NCBI GenBank assembly: GCA_021803885.1
Contig: JAJZKY010000209.1
Span: 1 to 7,505 of the forward strand
Source: Planctomycetota bacterium
GTDB taxonomy: Bacteria > Planctomycetota > Phycisphaerae > WQYP01 > JAJZKY01
Length of the DNA stretch: 7,505 nucleotides
Direction: 5' to 3'
A program made the position numbers and the translations under genes. The stretch's first letter is position 1, and each line of letters begins with the position of its first letter. Below the pieces are notes generated by a model that worked only from the letters and a program-made list of their open reading frames with translations, was not told where the DNA came from and ran no database searches. Positions 1 to 6,554 of the stretch are shown piece after piece.

Positions 1-164
1 TCCACCACTTTTCGCCCCTGCTGCCGGCCGAACGATTGGTGCTATTGCCGCTGATTGCCGGAGCAATCATTCTTGGGGTGCTGCCGGGAATTCTCTTGAT
101 CAAGCCTTTTAGCCCAGCCGTGATGGCTCTTCTAGAGCCGATCCGGCAAGCGTTGGGCCATTAA
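1..164 (+). CDS. nuoM: 3' end of a second NuoM-like gene (partial, runs off the left edge)
   Basis: The first complete codon is at 3 and the TAA stop is at 162-164. The 53 visible residues (HHFSPLLPAERLVLL ... ALGH) are the last membrane helix and tail of a complex I antiporter-like subunit M. They match the C-terminus of the NuoM-like protein at 1032-2627 at 44 of 53 positions by hand count, without gaps. The gene lies on the opposite strand to that copy. The 5' part is outside the window, so whether the gene is intact cannot be seen. The visible part has no stop or frameshift, and many of its DNA differences from the other copy are silent. This suggests a maintained protein rather than a decaying duplicate. 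The identity as a nuoM-family end is secure; its function is inferred only from the other copy. Confidence 0.8.
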   Translation, partial: HHFSPLLPAERLVLLPLIAGAIILGVLPGILLIKPFSPAVMALLEPIRQALGH

Positions 165-180
165 ATCATCCACCGATCGA

Positions 181-208
181 TCAATAATTCTGCCCAAACT
201 GTTTCTTT
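181..208 (-). CDS. Last codons of a second secretin gene (3' remnant)
   Basis: Read on the minus strand, this stretch ends in KKQFGQNY followed by a TGA at 183-181. The secretin at 209-1015 ends in KAQFGQNY with TGA at 1013-1015. The remnant is separated from the NuoM-like stop at 162-164 by 16 nt, exactly the gap between the other secretin and nuoM stops (1016-1031). Similarity to the secretin end fades around 205-210, where sequence of the plus-strand secretin takes over. It is therefore only the final handful of codons of a second secretin copy, cut by a junction. It is too short to be a gene; its meaning comes from the mirrored arrangement. Confidence 0.7.
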
Positions 209-1015
209 GGTCCGGATATCGCCCCGCTTACCATTAACAACAACACCGCCGCTATCGCCGCACCTCGAGCGACCGGTATTGTCGGGTCGCTGGGCGGCAA
301 CGGTGCCGGCACGGGTACGGCCAGTCCAACCAATGCTCTGGATGTCTCTGGCGGAATACTTTCCAATTATCAGTTGAATTTGTTCATGCAGGCCACCCAG
401 GAAGACGTGCATACCACCACGGTAACCGCGCCGCGCATCACGCTCTTTAACGGCCAGCAGGCCTACATTACCGTGGCCCAGCAACAGAACTTTGTCTCCA
501 GCTTCACCCAGACTGTGGGCGGTGGCGGTATCAACGGTGTTGGTGGCGTGGGCACCAATCTGAATATATCCACCCTGACCACGGGCGTGGTGCTGGCGGT
601 GCAGGCTACGGTTTCCGCGGATCATCGCTATGTGGTGATGACGCTGCAACCATCGCTTTCCACCCTGAACGGTTTGCAGACCTTTAACATCAGCGGGCAA
701 AGTACCGAAGCCGCCACAACTTCGGGCATCCCGCTGGCCGGTGGCTTTGTACAGTTGCCGAATATCTCGCTGACTGAACTGGCGACAACCGTGAGTGTAC
801 CCGACGGTGGCACGCTGCTGATCGGTGGACAGCGACTGGTGGGCGAAGTTGAAGTGGAATCGGGCGTACCCATTCTCTCCAAGATTCCGATTATCAACCG
901 GCTCTTTACCAATCGCAGCTTTGTCCGCGACACCAAAGTGTTGCTGATTCTGGTGCGGCCGCACATTATCATTCAGAAGGAAGCGGAAAAGGCACAGTTC
1001 GGCCAAAATTACTGA
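209..1015 (+). CDS. Type II/III-type secretin, C-terminal part (5'-truncated)
   Basis: This is the C-terminal barrel domain of a GspD/PilQ-type secretin, an outer-membrane ring through which proteins or pili pass. The frame is open from 188 (an in-frame TAA lies at 185-187) to the TGA at 1013-1015, but secretin-like sequence starts only around 209. Visible landmarks are QATQED near 389, APRITLFNGQQAYITV, a Gly-rich loop (GGGGINGVGGVG) near 520-555, VSADHRYVVMTLQP, the secretin signature VPDGGTLLIGG (797-829) and VPILSKIPIINRLF (866-907). The tail after the barrel ends in FGQNY. The N-terminal ring domains and any signal peptide are absent. The first in-frame start-like codon is a TTG at 374 inside the conserved domain, with no ribosome site, so I take this as a fragment cut by the junction near 205-215. 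It is convergent with nuoM at 16 nt. Which secretion or pilus system it served cannot be told. Confidence 0.82.
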   Translation, partial: GPDIAPLTINNNTAAIAAPRATGIVGSLGGNGAGTGTASPTNALDVSGGILSNYQLNLFMQATQEDVHTTTVTAPRITLFNGQQAYITVAQQQNFVSSFTQTVGGGGINGVGGVGTNLNISTLTTGVVLAVQATVSADHRYVVMTLQPSLSTLNGLQTFNISGQSTEAATTSGIPLAGGFVQLPNISLTELATTVSVPDGGTLLIGGQRLVGEVEVESGVPILSKIPIINRLFTNRSFVRDTKVLLILVRPHIIIQKEAEKAQFGQNY

Positions 1016-1195
1016 CCGGCCCGTGAATTGTTTAATGCCCCAACATCCGCCAGATCGGCTCCAGCAGTGCAGTCACGGCCGGGCTGAAGGGCTTGATCAG
1101 GAGAATTTCCGGCAGCATTCCAAGAATGATCGCCCCGGCAACCAGCAGCAACAATACGAGTCGCTCCGCCAACAGCAGTGGCGAAAAGTGGTGGA
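988..1195. repeat. Right arm of the diverged inverted repeat (partner 1-208)
   Basis: This is the reverse-complement partner of 1-208. It spans the last codons of the plus-strand secretin, the 16-nt gap 1016-1031 and the last 54 codons of the minus-strand NuoM-like gene. The arm is continuous with full-length nuoM on its right, so this side looks like the native arrangement and the left arm like the displaced one. Confidence 0.85.
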
Positions 1196-2627
1196 ATTCC
1201 GGTTTGGGGCTTCCCAGGTAGATCCGTTCAAATGTCCACAGGATATATGCTGGCGTCAAGACCATGCCGACAGCGGCTAGAACTCCCATCATGACGGGCA
1301 GCGACCAGATCGTGGCCGCAGTCGGTCCAGCCAGCATGCCATGCGCTCCTATGGAACCCAGAATGATCATCATGGGTCCGACAAATAAACATAGTCCCGG
1401 CATACCCAATGCTGTCGCCATACCCAGCGCAGATGCTCCAAAAAATCCCGGCATCTGCCGGGCCAGACCGCCCAACCGGTTCAGATCGCAGTGATGGGCT
1501 CGATGTTCAATAATTTGGGCAATCCAGAGCGTAAGGCCCGTCGCCACCGCAAGTCCCATGATCTGCACCATCGCCCCTTCCAGTGTCATCTTGTTAAGCA
1601 TGGCTACGCCTAATAGCACGTAGCCTGCCTGCGAAATCACCCAGTAACCCAGTAATCGTTTAAGGTCTGTCTGGGCTAACGCGCATAATCCACCGTAAAT
1701 AATTCCGACCACACCAAGGATGGCCAGCGGAAGATGATTCACCAGAAAGTCGTATGGCAATAAACCCAGTAAGATTCTCAACATTCCATAAGTACCGATG
1801 ATGGCATTCACTGGAATTAACAGCATCGTCATACTGGTGACGCCTTCGGCCAAAGTGTCGGGAATCCACAGATGGAGGGGAAGAGTGGGTAGCCGCGTTG
1901 CCAGGCCGGCAAAAATTAAAAAGAAAATCAACTCGCCATTGCCGGCACCGACCTGCCCCGGCTTGAAAAAGGTCAAAAATTTTGAGTTGTGTAAAAGCAG
2001 CGGTATGTCGAGACAGCCATGTTGAAAACCGATCCGCCGCGTCGCACTTAACATGAGCATCACTCCCACAAAAATCAGGGCTGATCCAAGGCTCTGGAAT
2101 AACGCGAATTTCATGGCTGCAGTCTGACTGCGCTGCTTACCCCATAACGCAATCAGAAAATAGCAGGGAATCACACCCAATTGCACAAATACGGCAAAGA
2201 GCATTAAATCAAGAGAAATCAAGGATCCGATGGCCGCCGCAGCCAGAAAAATGAGCAAAATATAGAACCGTTTGGCTTCCTGTTGAATTTCCAGGCCAGC
2301 CAGACCGGCTATCAGTGCCAGAACCAGCACGAGCAACACCAGCGGCATGGATAAATTATCCACTCCCACATGGTAATACATGCCCACGGAGGGTAGAAAC
2401 GGCATTCGCTGCTGCAATTGCATGGCCGTGTGGTAGGAGCCGGCTGCGGACCAGTTGAACAAATATGCGGCAGCAATTCCGATCGCCAGCATTCCCGCTA
2501 ACAGCATCAGCGAGGCCGTTCGAATTAACCGGACGCGGGAACCGGGTAATAACGCCAGGGGTAGAGAGCCTACTAACGGCAAGGCAATCAGGCAGGTTAG
2601 AATGGAACTGGAAGCGTAAATTGACAA
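1032..2627 (-). CDS. nuoM: NuoM-like antiporter subunit lacking the usual proton-path charges
   Basis: This protein of about 531 residues belongs to the Proton_antipo_M family. In respiratory complex I, NuoM is one of three membrane subunits that translocate protons. The family is shown by YYHVGVDNLSMPLVLL, LPLHLWIPDTLAEG, TDLKRLLGYWVISQAGYVLLG and LGMPGLCLFVG, and by many hydrophobic helices. Numbering from the TTG at 2639, the expected key residues are changed: the TM5 Glu is Gln153, the Lys of 'IKVP' is Arg249, the Lys before 'GTYG' is Ile280, the His of 'SHMG' is Gln337, the loop-helix His is probably Leu363 and the Glu of 'FVGE' is Pro422. Lys327 of DLKR remains. There is no ATG near the N-terminus. 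An in-frame stop at 2651-2649 limits the choice to TTG codons, and the TTG at 2627-2625 has GGAG six bases upstream. It follows nuoL by 127 nt and is tail-to-tail with the secretin. The family is certain; a pumping role is doubtful. Confidence 0.88.
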   Translation of the reverse strand: MSIYASSSILTCLIALPLVGSLPLALLPGSRVRLIRTASLMLLAGMLAIGIAAAYLFNWSAAGSYHTAMQLQQRMPFLPSVGMYYHVGVDNLSMPLVLLVLVLALIAGLAGLEIQQEAKRFYILLIFLAAAAIGSLISLDLMLFAVFVQLGVIPCYFLIALWGKQRSQTAAMKFALFQSLGSALIFVGVMLMLSATRRIGFQHGCLDIPLLLHNSKFLTFFKPGQVGAGNGELIFFLIFAGLATRLPTLPLHLWIPDTLAEGVTSMTMLLIPVNAIIGTYGMLRILLGLLPYDFLVNHLPLAILGVVGIIYGGLCALAQTDLKRLLGYWVISQAGYVLLGVAMLNKMTLEGAMVQIMGLAVATGLTLWIAQIIEHRAHHCDLNRLGGLARQMPGFFGASALGMATALGMPGLCLFVGPMMIILGSIGAHGMLAGPTAATIWSLPVMMGVLAAVGMVLTPAYILWTFERIYLGSPKPEFHHFSPLLLAERLVLLLLVAGAIILGMLPEILLIKPFSPAVTALLEPIWRMLGH

Positions 2628-2633
2628 AGCGAA

Positions 2634-2637
2634 CTCC
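2634..2637 (-). promoter_or_regulatory. Ribosome binding site that sets the nuoM start
   Basis: On the minus strand GGAG occupies 2637-2634, followed by six bases and a TTG at 2627-2625. The alternative TTG at 2639-2637 overlaps this GGAG, so the start four codons further in is preferred. The choice removes only residues MEFA and does not affect the first membrane helix. Confidence 0.5.
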
Positions 2638-2731
2638 AAATCAGAGGATTAAATCAGCACCTTCGGCATTTTCCATAGAATGCTGCTCGCGGCTCCATAC
2701 AAACGGGGTGTTGTCTGCCACCGCTTGGATC

Positions 2732-2753
2732 CTGGTCGAGGATGCCGACCCAG
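2732..2753 (-). other. Stem-loop just after nuoL in the nuoL-nuoM gap
   Basis: GGTCG at 2734-2738 pairs with CGACC at 2746-2750 across a 7-nt loop, extended by TC/GA pairs around one bulged C (2751). It begins one base after the nuoL stop on the minus strand. No U-run follows, so it is not a simple terminator; a processing or stability element is possible. The remainder of 2628-2754 holds no convincing gene. Confidence 0.35.
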
Positions 2754-2754
2754 A

Positions 2755-4839
2755 TCAGGCCAGTGCCATCGAAATTATGATGGCCGCTGCCACCATACCG
2801 GCACTGATAAGTAATACCAGCCCACCGCGCACTCGACCGGAATTCAAAAACCGCGACATTGGTCCTGGTATGGGAATGGCCGTGAAGCGGTCCCAAATTC
2901 CGGCGGACCAAGCCTCTTCCACCAAGCTCACCACCATGCCGGCTGCGCGCATAAATAGCGCGGTAAAAATCAAAAGCAGTTCCAATACCGTCCGATCAAG
3001 AAATTTCACCGCCAGTGCCAGGCCTTTCAGCAGTAATCCCGGAATTACCAGGGACACTTCTTTTAAGAAAAATTCACCGCGGAACCAAATATATAACAGG
3101 TTGAGGCCGGGTACGCGACGCAGACGATCCGCTATGGCGAGGCCCCGAAAGTACAGCACCCATGCGACCATAGTACCGACTACGGGAAGCCATAATTGCC
3201 AAGGTGCGGCTCCAATCATGGAGGGCGTGACAGGCTGTACCACAAGAGTGTTGGGAGCCGCATGAGCCAACAGGGCGTTGATGCCGAAAAACGGTTCGTG
3301 GATACCCACCGCCAGCGCCATCAACAAAACCAACGGCAATGTGAGTACCGCCGATTCCCTGCTGACTGCGGGTGCAAGGGCAGCATCCCGGCCACTACCG
3401 CCGAAAATCAACCACCACCACCTCCACAACACCAAACTGTTCAGACCCACCGCCGCCAGTGGTACCCAGTATAACAGGCGGCCAAAGCCTTCCAGTCCGC
3501 GGCCATAGTGATGCAACCAGATCAACTCGTGTGGCAATTCACCCGGTATTATCACATTCATCATCTGCGAACCGATGACCACAAAAACCAGGGCAGCACC
3601 GGCAGTCACGGGAAGCTTCTTCCACAAACCTCCCAAGGTTCGCACATCGCCTCGCCCGCTGGTGCATGCCAGCACCACGCCGCTTGCTGAAAATAATCCC
3701 AGTGCCAATGTCGTCCAGAGCATGGCATGCTCCATAGCCTGCACCCAGGCTCCAGAGCCAAACAGTAAAAAGCACCAGCCATACTGCCCACAGATAATCC
3801 ACCATGTCATATGTTTAATATCCGTTTGAACCCACGCAGACAGCAGGGCCGTGCTCAATGTGGTACATCCTGCGATGGCCATGATCAAACGGGTGTCGAG
3901 CGTGAAAAACGGGTATAAGCGTTCAACAATATAAATACCCAGCAGTGGTAGAATGGCACCGGTCAACAGGCCATTGAGCGGGGCGGGGGATTCCAGTGTG
4001 TCGAGTGGACAGGCCTGAAACGGAAACTGCCCGGCCAAAGCCAGACCGAAAAGTACGAAGCCCACGCCGGACCAGGTTAAAAAATTAAGGCCCGCAGCAG
4101 TTGGTCCGCTGTGAAAATGCAGGATTTGTAGATAAGATTCAACTCCCAGTGCAGCCTGTAAGTGCGGCACAATGGTGGATAAGCCGGCTGGGTTGAACAG
4201 TTCTTCGCTGGTCAAGCCCGTCTGCGAGATCAGCAGGCTAACGGCAATTAAAAAACAAGACATACCCGCGGAAATCATGACCAATGATCTCCAGACTGCA
4301 CCGTTATGACCGGGGCGCGTCAATCCCGCCAATACCACATATCCGACAATCGCAGCAACATAGGCCAATGCCATCAGGGCTAACAAGGTGGTCGCGAGGC
4401 AGGTCGCCATTGCGGCAAAAATAAACAGGCAAAGCAGGGCATAAAAATAAGGTGGTTCATCGCTTCGCTTAAGATACATCATCAGAAATATCTGCCCCGG
4501 CACAGCGAGTACCAGAATGACCATGAGCATCATGGCAGTCAACGGATCACCGATCATGCCGGCACCAGAAGTGTGTATCGTTGTCGATAACAGGGAGGTG
4601 GGCGAAGCCAGTTGTATCCAGGGGAGTGCTGGGAAAACAGAAGTCGAAAGGACATTGGTCATGGCGTGGCTGATATGTTCCACCAAGCCAAAAATAACGG
4701 TGGCCAGGCTTAGCAGAATAAAGCCGGTCGCCATATAGGGCGAAGACGCTTTAAGATACCGCTGGAGCAGAGTCAGAATGACGGACCCCGCCAGTGGGAT
4801 CAGCGTGGCGAGAAGAAATATCTCCGAAGATCTCAACAT
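2755..4839 (-). CDS. nuoL: NuoL-like antiporter subunit lacking the usual proton-path charges
   Basis: This is a 694-residue membrane protein of the NuoL/Mrp-antiporter family. In complex I, NuoL is the distal proton-translocating subunit, with a long lateral helix at its C-terminus. Family marks are GDPLTAMMLM near 97, PFQACPLDTLESPAPLNGLLTG (273-294, the counterpart of 'PLxxWLPDAMxGPTPVSALIH'), GIYIVERL, TDIK (339-342) and LFSASGVV. A C-terminal extension (about 545-694) is long enough for the lateral helix. By eye alignment the key residues are replaced: the TM5 Glu of 'WEGVG' is Tyr160, the Lys of 'GKSAQ' is Leu268, the His of 'ALIHAA' is Thr293, the second His of 'HLMTH' is Trp375 and the Lys of 'FFKALL' is Ala379. 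Lys342 and His371 remain. The ATG at 4839-4837 is chosen because the first helix begins directly after it; an AGGA lies a little far upstream. It is divergent from the DUF2892 gene, so it heads its transcription unit. It is intact, not a pseudogene. Confidence 0.88.
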   Translation of the reverse strand: MLRSSEIFLLATLIPLAGSVILTLLQRYLKASSPYMATGFILLSLATVIFGLVEHISHAMTNVLSTSVFPALPWIQLASPTSLLSTTIHTSGAGMIGDPLTAMMLMVILVLAVPGQIFLMMYLKRSDEPPYFYALLCLFIFAAMATCLATTLLALMALAYVAAIVGYVVLAGLTRPGHNGAVWRSLVMISAGMSCFLIAVSLLISQTGLTSEELFNPAGLSTIVPHLQAALGVESYLQILHFHSGPTAAGLNFLTWSGVGFVLFGLALAGQFPFQACPLDTLESPAPLNGLLTGAILPLLGIYIVERLYPFFTLDTRLIMAIAGCTTLSTALLSAWVQTDIKHMTWWIICGQYGWCFLLFGSGAWVQAMEHAMLWTTLALGLFSASGVVLACTSGRGDVRTLGGLWKKLPVTAGAALVFVVIGSQMMNVIIPGELPHELIWLHHYGRGLEGFGRLLYWVPLAAVGLNSLVLWRWWWLIFGGSGRDAALAPAVSRESAVLTLPLVLLMALAVGIHEPFFGINALLAHAAPNTLVVQPVTPSMIGAAPWQLWLPVVGTMVAWVLYFRGLAIADRLRRVPGLNLLYIWFRGEFFLKEVSLVIPGLLLKGLALAVKFLDRTVLELLLIFTALFMRAAGMVVSLVEEAWSAGIWDRFTAIPIPGPMSRFLNSGRVRGGLVLLISAGMVAAAIIISMALA

Positions 4840-4900
4840 GGGCCAGGCGGCATCCTTTTTAACGACATCAGTTTACCGTGCTATGGAGAGTTCATCCAAT

Positions 4901-4928
4901 GCCGCTGCACCGGCTGGAGGGGAGCGGC
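4901..4928. repeat. Short dyad overlapping the -35 region of the DUF2892 promoter
   Basis: GCCGCT at 4901-4906 and AGCGGC at 4923-4928 are perfect inverted copies 22 bp apart (about two helical turns), ending next to the TATAAT box. This is the geometry of a regulator operator, but six-base arms in GC-rich DNA can arise by chance. Confidence 0.3.
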
Positions 4929-4934
4929 TATAAT
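4906..4934 (+). promoter_or_regulatory. Sigma-70-type promoter for the DUF2892 gene
   Basis: A consensus -10 box TATAAT lies at 4929-4934. The -35 position 17 bp upstream reads TGCACC (4906-4911), only a 3 of 6 match, so the promoter depends on its -10 box or on an activator. The expected transcript start is near 4941, giving a leader of roughly 24 nt. The same intergenic region must also hold the minus-strand promoter for nuoL, for which I see no clear boxes. Confidence 0.5.
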
Positions 4935-4964
4935 ATAACAGAAGGTCATTCCAGGAGCTTAACT

Positions 4965-5192
4965 ATGACGGCATTTTTCAAAACCAACGCAGGGGTTATA
5001 GATCGTATTTTGCGTGTGGTCGTCGGAGTGGCAATTTTAAGCCTTATATTTGTCGGTCCGCAATCGCTGTGGGGACTGTTGGGCCTGGTGCCACTGCTGA
5101 CTGGAATTCTGGGTATCTGTCCAGCCTATTCCCTGCTGGGTATAAGCACCTGCCCAAGCCGTTCCACCAGGCAACCTCCGGCACCCCATTGA
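4965..5192 (+). CDS. Small DUF2892 (YgaP-type) membrane protein
   Basis: This 75-residue protein matches the DUF2892 family, the membrane part of E. coli YgaP, which also occurs as stand-alone proteins. Its marks are the N-terminal motif NAGVIDRILRVVVG (8-21), two hydrophobic helices (about 15-31 and 35-52), and the closing CPAYSLLGISTC with two cysteines. The tail is short and basic or proline-rich. The ATG at 4965 is preceded by AGGAG at 4953-4957, seven bases away. The frame is open further upstream, but those codons would lie across the promoter. Its function is unknown; in YgaP this domain anchors a rhodanese, but no rhodanese gene is next to it here. It is convergent with fabF across 35 nt with no obvious terminator hairpin. 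Confidence 0.88.
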   Translation: MTAFFKTNAGVIDRILRVVVGVAILSLIFVGPQSLWGLLGLVPLLTGILGICPAYSLLGISTCPSRSTRQPPAPH

Positions 5193-5227
5193 ATGGCGTG
5201 TGGCATCGTGTAAGATTGGAGGAAAGC

Positions 5228-6472
5228 TTAAATCTTCGCGATCAAGATGCTGGTGTTGTGGCCGCCAAAGCCGAAGCTGTTGCTCATGGCATAAGTTATT
5301 TGGGCTTCTCGGGCATGATTGGGAATATAGTCCAGATCACATTGCTCGTCAGGTTCATCATAGTTAATGGTAGGGGGCAGCAGGTGCCGATCCATGGCCA
5401 GGCAGGTAATGGCCAGTTCAATGGCCCCGGAGGCTCCGAGGCTATGGCCTAAAGCTCCTTTGGTGGAACTGATGGGAATCTTTTTCGCGTGGTGCGCGAA
5501 CACCGTTTTGACCGCATGGGTTTCCGCCAGATCTCCCAGAATTGTAGATGTGCCATGCGCATTGATGTAGCCCACCTTTTCCGGTTGAGTATTGCCTTCG
5601 TGCAGGGCTTTTAACATGGCCTTTGCGGCACCAGCGCCGGTCTCATCCGGGGCGGTGATGTGACAGCCATCACCCGTGGCACCGCAACCCACCAGTTCGG
5701 CATAGATTTTAGCTCCGCGGGCTTTGGCATGTTCATATTCTTCCAGCACCACAATGCCCGCCCCTTCCGACATCACAAAACCATTTCGATTCTTTTCAAA
5801 GGGGCGGCTGGCCTGCTGAGGGCGGTCATTCCAGGTGGAAAGAGCCCGCAAGGCGCAAAAGGCCGCCAGACCCAGTTTGGTCATCGCGGCTTCGGCACCG
5901 CCGGAAAGCATGATATCTGCTTCGCCGTACTGAATGGAATGAAACGCATCTGTAATTGCATTGCCGGAGGTGGCACACGCGGTAGCCGTCGCCGACACTG
6001 GCCCCTTAAGTCCCCATTGAATGGACAGATTGCCTGCGGCCGCATTGACCATCAGGCGGGGAACGGTAAAAGGAGATACGCGGTCGACGCCGCGAGCCAG
6101 CATTTTATCGTACTGGATTTCCATCTCTTCAATGCCACCGATACCGGAGCCTACAATCACCCCGCAGCGATCGGTATTTTCCCGTGCAAAATCCAGCCCC
6201 GAATCCCGCACGGCATGAATACCCGCCACCATGCCGTATACGCTGAAGCGATCAAGCCGTTTTATTTCTTTGGCGGAAAGAGATTTTTCCGGGTTAAAAT
6301 ATTCGCTGGTGATTTCCCCACCTATTTGAGAAGAGTACCCACTCACATCAAATCGAGTCAAACGCCGGATACCGCATTGGCCCGCGTTTAAACGCTTCCA
6401 AAACATATCCAAATCATCACCCAAGGGTGTTACCACCCCCAGGCCGGTTATGACTACTCTTCGTTTTGACAT
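5228..6472 (-). CDS. fabF: 3-oxoacyl-ACP synthase II
   Basis: FabF (KAS II) condenses malonyl-ACP with a growing acyl-ACP in the cytosolic type II fatty-acid elongation cycle. The 414-residue length is normal for the family. The thiolase-fold catalytic set is complete: Cys166 in TACATSGNAI, His306 in NAHGTST, Lys338 and His343 in KGALGHSLGASGAIE. The C-terminal gatekeeper loop SNSFGFGGHN (397-406) is also present. The start MSKRRVVITGLGVVTPLG is typical, with ATG at 6472-6470. The ribosome site is weak, as GGAG lies about 13 nt upstream, so translation may benefit from the preceding acpP. It lies 82 nt downstream of acpP, in the common fabG-acpP-fabF order, and nothing in the protein looks aberrant. 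Confidence 0.97.
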   Translation of the reverse strand: MSKRRVVITGLGVVTPLGDDLDMFWKRLNAGQCGIRRLTRFDVSGYSSQIGGEITSEYFNPEKSLSAKEIKRLDRFSVYGMVAGIHAVRDSGLDFARENTDRCGVIVGSGIGGIEEMEIQYDKMLARGVDRVSPFTVPRLMVNAAAGNLSIQWGLKGPVSATATACATSGNAITDAFHSIQYGEADIMLSGGAEAAMTKLGLAAFCALRALSTWNDRPQQASRPFEKNRNGFVMSEGAGIVVLEEYEHAKARGAKIYAELVGCGATGDGCHITAPDETGAGAAKAMLKALHEGNTQPEKVGYINAHGTSTILGDLAETHAVKTVFAHHAKKIPISSTKGALGHSLGASGAIELAITCLAMDRHLLPPTINYDEPDEQCDLDYIPNHAREAQITYAMSNSFGFGGHNTSILIAKI

Positions 6473-6517
6473 GTAAAGGGGCTACTCCAACGCTGCGGCC
6501 CGCTTCCAGGAGAACAT

Positions 6518-6549
6518 GCTCCCGGAAGATTCAAAAAACTCCGGGAAGC
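6518..6549 (-). other. Stem-loop between acpP and fabF
   Basis: GCT-CCCGGA (6518-6526) can pair with TCCGGG-A-AGC (6540-6549), a nine-pair stem with one bulged base and a 13-nt A-rich loop. In the minus-strand transcript it begins five bases after the acpP stop. No U-tract follows, so full termination is unlikely. A hairpin here could protect or separate the acpP message, since acyl carrier protein is needed in far greater amounts than FabF; that role is inferred. Confidence 0.45.
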
Positions 6550-6554
6550 CAGCA

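Larger units (their letters stand above)
1..208. repeat. Left arm of a diverged inverted repeat (partner 988-1195)
   Basis: Position x on the plus strand aligns with position 1196 minus x on the minus strand with no gaps. I count 157 identical bases in the first 200 (about 79%). Identity then falls to background just after position 208. The repeat covers a nuoM end, a 16-nt intergenic gap and a secretin end. It carries coding sequence and shows no insertion-sequence features such as terminal repeats or a transposase. Confidence 0.85.

Noticed and set aside
1..208. Insertion sequence or transposon end
   Set aside because: The inverted repeat is made of ordinary coding ends (nuoM and secretin). 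No transposase, target-site duplication or short terminal repeat is visible.
161..1006. Long minus-strand open frame opposite the secretin (281 codons)
   Set aside because: It is antisense to a recognisable secretin domain and has no family resemblance. Its last part runs through the repeat junction.
374..1015. TTG at 374 as a genuine start of a short secretin
   Set aside because: It falls inside the conserved secretin domain (LNLFMQATQED), lacks a Shine-Dalgarno site, and family-like sequence continues upstream to about 209.
1016..1031. Bidirectional terminator between secretin and nuoM
   Set aside because: The gap is only 16 nt with no stem followed by a T-run. GGCC on each side of the secretin stop is a weak 4-bp match.
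2465..3265. Plus-strand open frame of 266 codons across the nuoL-nuoM gap
   Set aside because: It overlaps both membrane-protein genes in antisense. Its Ser/Arg/Pro-rich translation is what hydrophobic codons give when read backwards.
4833..4868. Possible 11-codon leader peptide (MSLKRMPPGPC) overlapping the nuoL start
   Set aside because: No ribosome site precedes it, its composition is unremarkable, and a frame this short is expected by chance.
5660..6391. Long plus-strand open frame opposite fabF (243 codons)
   Set aside because: It lies wholly antisense to a clear fabF, its translation shows no recognisable domain, and it has an odd composition rich in His, Arg and Gly.
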